Source of the DNA: JACZWZ01 sp036478235
GTDB lineage: Bacteria; Actinomycetota; Acidimicrobiia; Spongiisociales; UBA11373
Length of the DNA stretch: 8,308 bases
NCBI GenBank assembly: GCA_036478235.1
Contig: JAZGDZ010000020.1
Location: 1-8,308 of the forward strand
Direction of reading: 5' to 3'
Part shown: piece after piece, positions 5,548 to 8,308 of the stretch
Position numbering within the stretch: the first letter of the stretch is position 1
Layout: each line of letters begins with the position of its first letter
The notes under the pieces: generated by a model
What the model saw: only the letters and a program-made list of their open reading frames with translations
Databases searched by the model: none
What the model was told of the DNA's origin: nothing
Made by a program: the position numbers and the translations under genes

Positions 5548-6618
5548 ATGGCTCTCTTCGCCATCTTCCTAATTGTCGGGTTGGGTCTGGTCCTGTCCGT
5601 CTGTCGCGGCAATGACTCCGAAGGCGACGGAACTTCGACCGACCCCCACACCCCACCGCCAGTTGTAGACGACGAAACACTCGACGGAATAACCGACGAC
5701 GCAGTAACCGACGACGCAGTAACCGACGACGCAGTAACCGACGACGAAGTAACCGACGACGAATTAACCGACGACGCCGTAGCCGTGGTCCCATCCCTGC
5801 GGCTTCGATCTACCCCGGACGCTCTTGAGCTTGTGGGGGCGCTTCCCTCTGATCGAGTCGACGAGATTATCGCGCTGATTGAGGATCGTTTTGATCGGAG
5901 CATCTCGGAGCTAAACATCACCCGACTAGACGTGGCTGTGTCGCGACGATGGCTCACCGAACGCGGGGGCCTCGATCGGGTGATCGGAGAAGCGAGCGAC
6001 CTGGCAACCATCACGATCGAAGTGACGGATTCCGGCCGCAGCGTGGGCGGCGCGGAACCAGTCGGTGCCGACGATGGGAACCCGACCGTTGTTGTGGTGC
6101 GGGGCGAGGCGGCCACGGCCGACGACATAGTCTCGTTCCGGGGAGTGGTCGAGGAGTTGACGCTGCTGGTCGCCGAGCTCACTCTCAACCTCTCGGTCGA
6201 GGTGTCGGTCCTGTTCGATCTTGATGAAGACGCACTCAAGGTCGACGGCCAAGACCTAGTGGACCGCATCGCCGACCTGCTACTCGCTGCTCCGGGCAGC
6301 AAGACCTCCATCGGCGGGCACGCCGACTGCTACGGATCGCAGGTCTACAACGAGGACCTGAGCAGCCGTCGGGCCCTTGCCGTAGAGAACCGTCTTCTCC
6401 GAGGTACAGGTGACGGCGAACGGCAACTGAACGAGAGCCAGCTTCAGTCAAGAGGGTTCGGCGAGAACGTCCAGAGGGCCACCAATCTCACCGAGGCGGG
6501 CAGGGCGCAAAACCGGCGGGTCGACTTTGCGATCTCGACAGGGTCCGAATTCCCCGCCTATGTGCGGCCCCCCGACACGGTAGGCCCAGACTGCCCTCCC
6601 GGCTTCGACCGCGATTGA
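5548..6618 (+). CDS. ArfA/OmpA-like envelope protein with TDDAV-repeat stalk
   Basis: In order, this 356-residue protein has an N-terminal membrane segment (MALFAIFLIVGLGLVLSV, 1-18), an acidic Pro/Asp-rich linker containing six TDDAV-type pentapeptides (about 49-78), a middle region with BON-like character (LRLRSTPDALELVGALP at 84-100 and a second module around 180-220), and a C-terminal OmpA domain (about 219-329). The OmpA part shows VLFDLDEDAL, GGHADCYGSQVYNEDLSSRRA (Asp260) and AQNRRVDFAI (Arg323/324), the residues that bind the diaminopimelate of peptidoglycan. The layout TM, BON-like, OmpA matches mycobacterial ArfA (Rv0899), a wall-binding envelope protein. Cys19 is not in a proper lipobox, so membrane anchoring is likelier than lipidation. 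The start is uncertain: the same frame is open back to 5479 and reads GINRNHDSAEDRQRLA before this Met, but has no start codon there, while an ATG with GAGG at 5486 is one frame off. Confidence 0.88.
   Translation: MALFAIFLIVGLGLVLSVCRGNDSEGDGTSTDPHTPPPVVDDETLDGITDDAVTDDAVTDDAVTDDEVTDDELTDDAVAVVPSLRLRSTPDALELVGALPSDRVDEIIALIEDRFDRSISELNITRLDVAVSRRWLTERGGLDRVIGEASDLATITIEVTDSGRSVGGAEPVGADDGNPTVVVVRGEAATADDIVSFRGVVEELTLLVAELTLNLSVEVSVLFDLDEDALKVDGQDLVDRIADLLLAAPGSKTSIGGHADCYGSQVYNEDLSSRRALAVENRLLRGTGDGERQLNESQLQSRGFGENVQRATNLTEAGRAQNRRVDFAISTGSEFPAYVRPPDTVGPDCPPGFDRD
5689..5782 (+). repeat. 15-bp tandem repeat coding TDDAV pentapeptides
   Basis: The unit GCAGTAACCGACGAC occurs three times without change (5701-5745), followed by two diverged copies (5746-5760, GAAGT; 5761-5775, GAATT) and partial copies at both edges. 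It is in frame, so gain or loss of units changes stalk length by five residues without a frameshift. It lies between the membrane anchor and the BON-like region of the OmpA-like protein. Confidence 0.92.
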
Positions 6619-6640
6619 CCACCAATCGATCCGGGGACGA

Positions 6641-6687
6641 CGCCTCAGCGCTGGGGGTCCCTCACACGCGTATGGTTCGACCGTTCA
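6641..6687 (+). promoter_or_regulatory. Partial upstream copy of the envelope-gene promoter repeat
   Basis: CGCCTCAG at 6641-6648 and ACGCGTATGGTTCGACC at 6666-6682 recur in the same order at 6706-6713 and 6743-6759 (8/8 and 15/17 matches), with the middle segment different and 12 nt shorter. It carries its own TATGGT (6671-6676). It may be a second promoter or the relic of a duplication. Confidence 0.4.
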
Positions 6688-6705
6688 GGAATGGCTCTGA
6701 GCCTA

Positions 6706-6759
6706 CGCCTCAGGAGGGTCGGGCAGCCTCGGACACCTTCGGACGCGTATGGTCCAACC
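6706..6759 (+). promoter_or_regulatory. Candidate promoter/operator of the Thr-rich gene (repeat copy B)
   Basis: The 32-nt block 6706-6737 matches 7402-7433 at 28 of 32 positions. It is followed by ACGCGTATGGTCCAACC, containing TATGGT (6748-6753), a plausible -10 of TANNNT type, which ends 30 nt before the GTG at 6784. No convincing -35 sits at the standard 17-nt distance, so the 32-nt block may be an activator or operator site, or part of an alternative sigma-factor promoter. Confidence 0.5.
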
Positions 6760-6783
6760 ACACGGGGAGGGGCAAAGGACCAG

Positions 6784-7392
6784 GTGAATCACGACCTCGT
6801 CCGGTGGTCACACAACTTCGAGAACATCCGAGACGATCGGGGTGTTGTCGCTGCCATGGTCGCGGTGATTGTGTTTACAGCCTTGATCCTGGCAGTAGTA
6901 ATCAGCTGGCAGGAGAGCAGCGACAACGCGCCAACAAGAGCTATCTCCAAGCAGGCCTTGAGTTTCTCCCTGGACCCTTCTGAAGTGTCTGTGACGACTG
7001 CTACAACCCATCCCAAATCCTCTGTGGGGTCATCTGTTACAACCACGACCGTCGTCGTAATCGACGAGGGACCAACCACGACCCCACCAGCGGTGATTAC
7101 CACAGCACCTGTAGCCACCGCGACGTCGGAACCGCAATCCACAACCACAACGGTGGCCCCCGCCACGACCACGACCACGGTCGCCACCACCACTACTACG
7201 ACGACCCTGGGCACCTCCACCACCGTCGGCGACTACTTCTGCTTGGGTCAGGCCGACGCCACCTGTACCGACCCCACCGGCATGGTGCTCGTCGGTGACA
7301 GCCACTGCCGTGACGAGACCGGCCAGATCCTGTGTGGCATCAGCCCCCAGAGCGCTCCCGAGTGCATCCCGGGGCTCGACCCCCGGGCCTAG
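6784..7392 (+). CDS. Bitopic membrane protein with Thr-rich stalk and five-cysteine C-terminal tail
   Basis: I chose GTG 6784 (AAAGGA at 6774-6779) giving 202 residues, because an earlier in-frame ATG at 6691 would run the coding region through the promoter repeat. A short charged N-terminus (1-20) is followed by one strong membrane helix, VVAAMVAVIVFTALILAVVISW (21-42). Next comes a low-complexity Thr/Val/Pro/Ser stalk (about 68-148, with long Thr runs), then a compact tail of about 53 residues with cysteines at 153, 161, 175, 184 and 194. The topology is probably N-terminus inside and stalk outside. Thr/Pro-rich stalks of this sort are common in actinobacterial surface proteins and are often O-mannosylated; that is inference here. 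An odd number of cysteines leaves one free or intermolecular. No named domain was recognised. It sits between two other envelope genes and shares its promoter-like repeat with the next gene. Confidence 0.78.
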   Translation: MNHDLVRWSHNFENIRDDRGVVAAMVAVIVFTALILAVVISWQESSDNAPTRAISKQALSFSLDPSEVSVTTATTHPKSSVGSSVTTTTVVVIDEGPTTTPPAVITTAPVATATSEPQSTTTTVAPATTTTTVATTTTTTTLGTSTTVGDYFCLGQADATCTDPTGMVLVGDSHCRDETGQILCGISPQSAPECIPGLDPRA

Positions 7393-7401
7393 AAACGAAC
7401 C

Positions 7402-7452
7402 CGCGTCAAGAGGGTCGGACAGCCTCTGACACCGGCCGCCTAGGGTGCGACC
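7402..7452 (+). promoter_or_regulatory. Candidate promoter/operator of the downstream envelope gene (repeat copy C)
   Basis: This is the second full copy of the 32-nt block (7402-7433), followed by CCTAGGGTGCGACC with TAGGGT at 7441-7446, ending 29 nt before the ATG at 7476. Within the block GTCGGACAGCCTCTGAC (7414-7430) is an imperfect dyad (6-bp arms with one mismatch around a 5-nt centre), as expected for a dimeric regulator. The gap from block to hexamer is 3 nt shorter than in the copy at 6706, so block and hexamer need not touch the same protein. Confidence 0.5.
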
Positions 7453-7475
7453 GCAAAAACAGGAGAGGAAGCAGC

Positions 7476-8308
7476 ATGCCACCCGAGGACACCGACGGAT
7501 TAGACGACTCGGATCTCCCCGGCCTCCACGACGACCTTGCATCTCCAGCCCCCGACGAACCGGTCGCACCGGAGGCTTCGGGTCCTGATTGGGAGGCCAT
7601 CGACAAGTCCCTCGACGAGTGGCAATCGGACCTCGACGCCAAGGCCAAACAAGGCGAGGCCGGCCACGAAGAGCTCGACGAGTGGTTCAAGACCGTACAT
7701 GACAGCCTGGTGGGCGACGACCTGGGTGAGTTCACCCTCGACATCGTGCCCTGGGACAGAAAGAGTCTTGACGAAAAGGCATCGCTGCGGCGTTTCTGGG
7801 AAGACCAGCAGAAGCGGACACCGCCGCCCCGCTGGGTCTTCATTGCCGGAGGCTTCGGGATCCTCGGACTGGTGCTGGGGGTGGGCTTCTTTCTTTTCGG
7901 CGGAGATGCCGACGACGCCGCGGTCGCTCTCCCTTCAGAGGTTTCAGTGGTGGAAACCGCCCCGCCGGGTACCGAGCCGGTTGCCGTGGACAAGGAGGCT
8001 CCCGCGGTTGCGGTGGACGTTCCCGACACCATGGATGTGGTCGAAATCGTGCCTGGGGCTGAGTTGGTTGCCGTCCCGGAGGTGCGCACCATCGACGTCG
8101 CTGGTGAACAGGTCGACATCACGTTGTGGCGAGCCCCCACCGCGACCCACGTGCTGGTGGCTGCTCCCTCACTTAACAGCGATGTCGACGACCTGGCAGG
8201 GTTGGCTGCGACGCTCGCCGGGCAGGACTGCGCCAATGTCGTTGCCTTCGACAGCTCCCAGGCGCCAGGCGCACGGATGTACTCCCACTTCATCGAAAAC
8301 TTCGATGA
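7476..8308 (+). CDS. Bitopic membrane protein with acidic cytoplasmic region, truncated by window end
   Basis: The gene is open from ATG 7476 to the window edge (277 codons, no stop), with a good ribosome binding site AGGAGAGG (7461-7468, 7-nt spacer). The first 119 residues are hydrophilic and strongly acidic (MPPEDTDGLDDSDLPGLHDD, then repeated LDEW motifs around 47-70), with no Cys. One membrane helix follows, WVFIAGGFGILGLVLGVGFFLF (120-141). Beyond it lies a Pro/Val/Glu-rich linker (about 142-200) and the start of a folded-looking domain, including VRTIDVAGEQVDITLWRAP and THVLVAAPSLNSDVDDLAG. With the N-terminus inside, the C-terminal part is outside the cell. LDEW recurs (residues 47-50 and 67-70), hinting at a short helical repeat. 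I do not recognise the family. Its promoter region resembles that of the preceding Thr-rich gene, so the two are probably expressed together. Confidence 0.85.
   Translation, partial: MPPEDTDGLDDSDLPGLHDDLASPAPDEPVAPEASGPDWEAIDKSLDEWQSDLDAKAKQGEAGHEELDEWFKTVHDSLVGDDLGEFTLDIVPWDRKSLDEKASLRRFWEDQQKRTPPPRWVFIAGGFGILGLVLGVGFFLFGGDADDAAVALPSEVSVVETAPPGTEPVAVDKEAPAVAVDVPDTMDVVEIVPGAELVAVPEVRTIDVAGEQVDITLWRAPTATHVLVAAPSLNSDVDDLAGLAATLAGQDCANVVAFDSSQAPGARMYSHFIENFD

Noticed and set aside
5689..5782. Tandem 15-bp units considered as a CRISPR-like or iteron array
   Set aside because: The units are contiguous without spacers, are in frame, and code a regular pentapeptide in a stalk.
6691..6783. An earlier ATG start extending the Thr-rich protein by 31 residues
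   Set aside because: The extra codons run through the repeat shared with the next gene's promoter, and the ATG has no properly spaced ribosome binding site.
7368..7387. Perfect 7-bp hairpin CCCGGGG/CCCCGGG at the end of the Thr-rich gene as a terminator
   Set aside because: It lies inside the last coding codons, has no T-run, and the next gene carries its own promoter-like repeat; it may be simple GC-rich coding sequence.

Overview
The window reads as a chromosomal stretch of a GC-rich actinobacterium, plausibly Acidimicrobiia or a relative. The grounds are GC-rich codons with GTG/ATG starts, an F420-type luciferase-like oxidoreductase, an ArfA-like OmpA protein fused to a single membrane anchor, a lipobox lipoprotein, and a membrane protein with a long Thr-rich stalk. 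The lineage is an inference from gene style; no rRNA or other marker is present.

Layout. (1) 1-356: the last 32 codons of an IS110-family transposase run straight into a 3' remnant of a DJ-1/PfpI-family gene that carries a one-base frameshift. This looks like an old insertion scar. 357-685 holds no convincing gene. (2) 686-3585, minus strand: an SGNH-hydrolase-like membrane protein and an MBOAT (AlgI-like) acyltransferase, 3 nt apart, form a probable polysaccharide O-acylation pair. They are followed by a small VOC/glyoxalase-like protein and a terminator-like hairpin. (3) 3820-4731, plus strand: an LLM-class F420-dependent oxidoreductase converges on (4) 4799-5356, minus strand: a secreted acidic lipoprotein made of two copies of a two-cysteine unit. 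A nested hairpin sits between the two stop codons and can serve both. (5) 5548 to the window end, plus strand: three envelope proteins. The first is an ArfA/OmpA-like protein with a TDDAV repeat stalk. The second is a bitopic protein with a Thr-rich stalk and a five-cysteine tail. The third is a large bitopic protein cut by the window edge.

The most notable non-coding signal is a 32-nt repeat (28/32 identical) upstream of the second and third envelope genes. In both places it is followed by a TAtGGT/TAgGGT hexamer that ends 29-30 nt before the start codon. A second partial copy of the same modules lies just upstream of the first. This suggests the two genes share a promoter/operator type and are co-regulated. 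Together with the lipoprotein and the acylation pair, nearly all the recognisable intact genes here, except the oxidoreductase and the VOC protein, act at or outside the membrane. No defence system, CRISPR array, tRNA or rRNA was seen.
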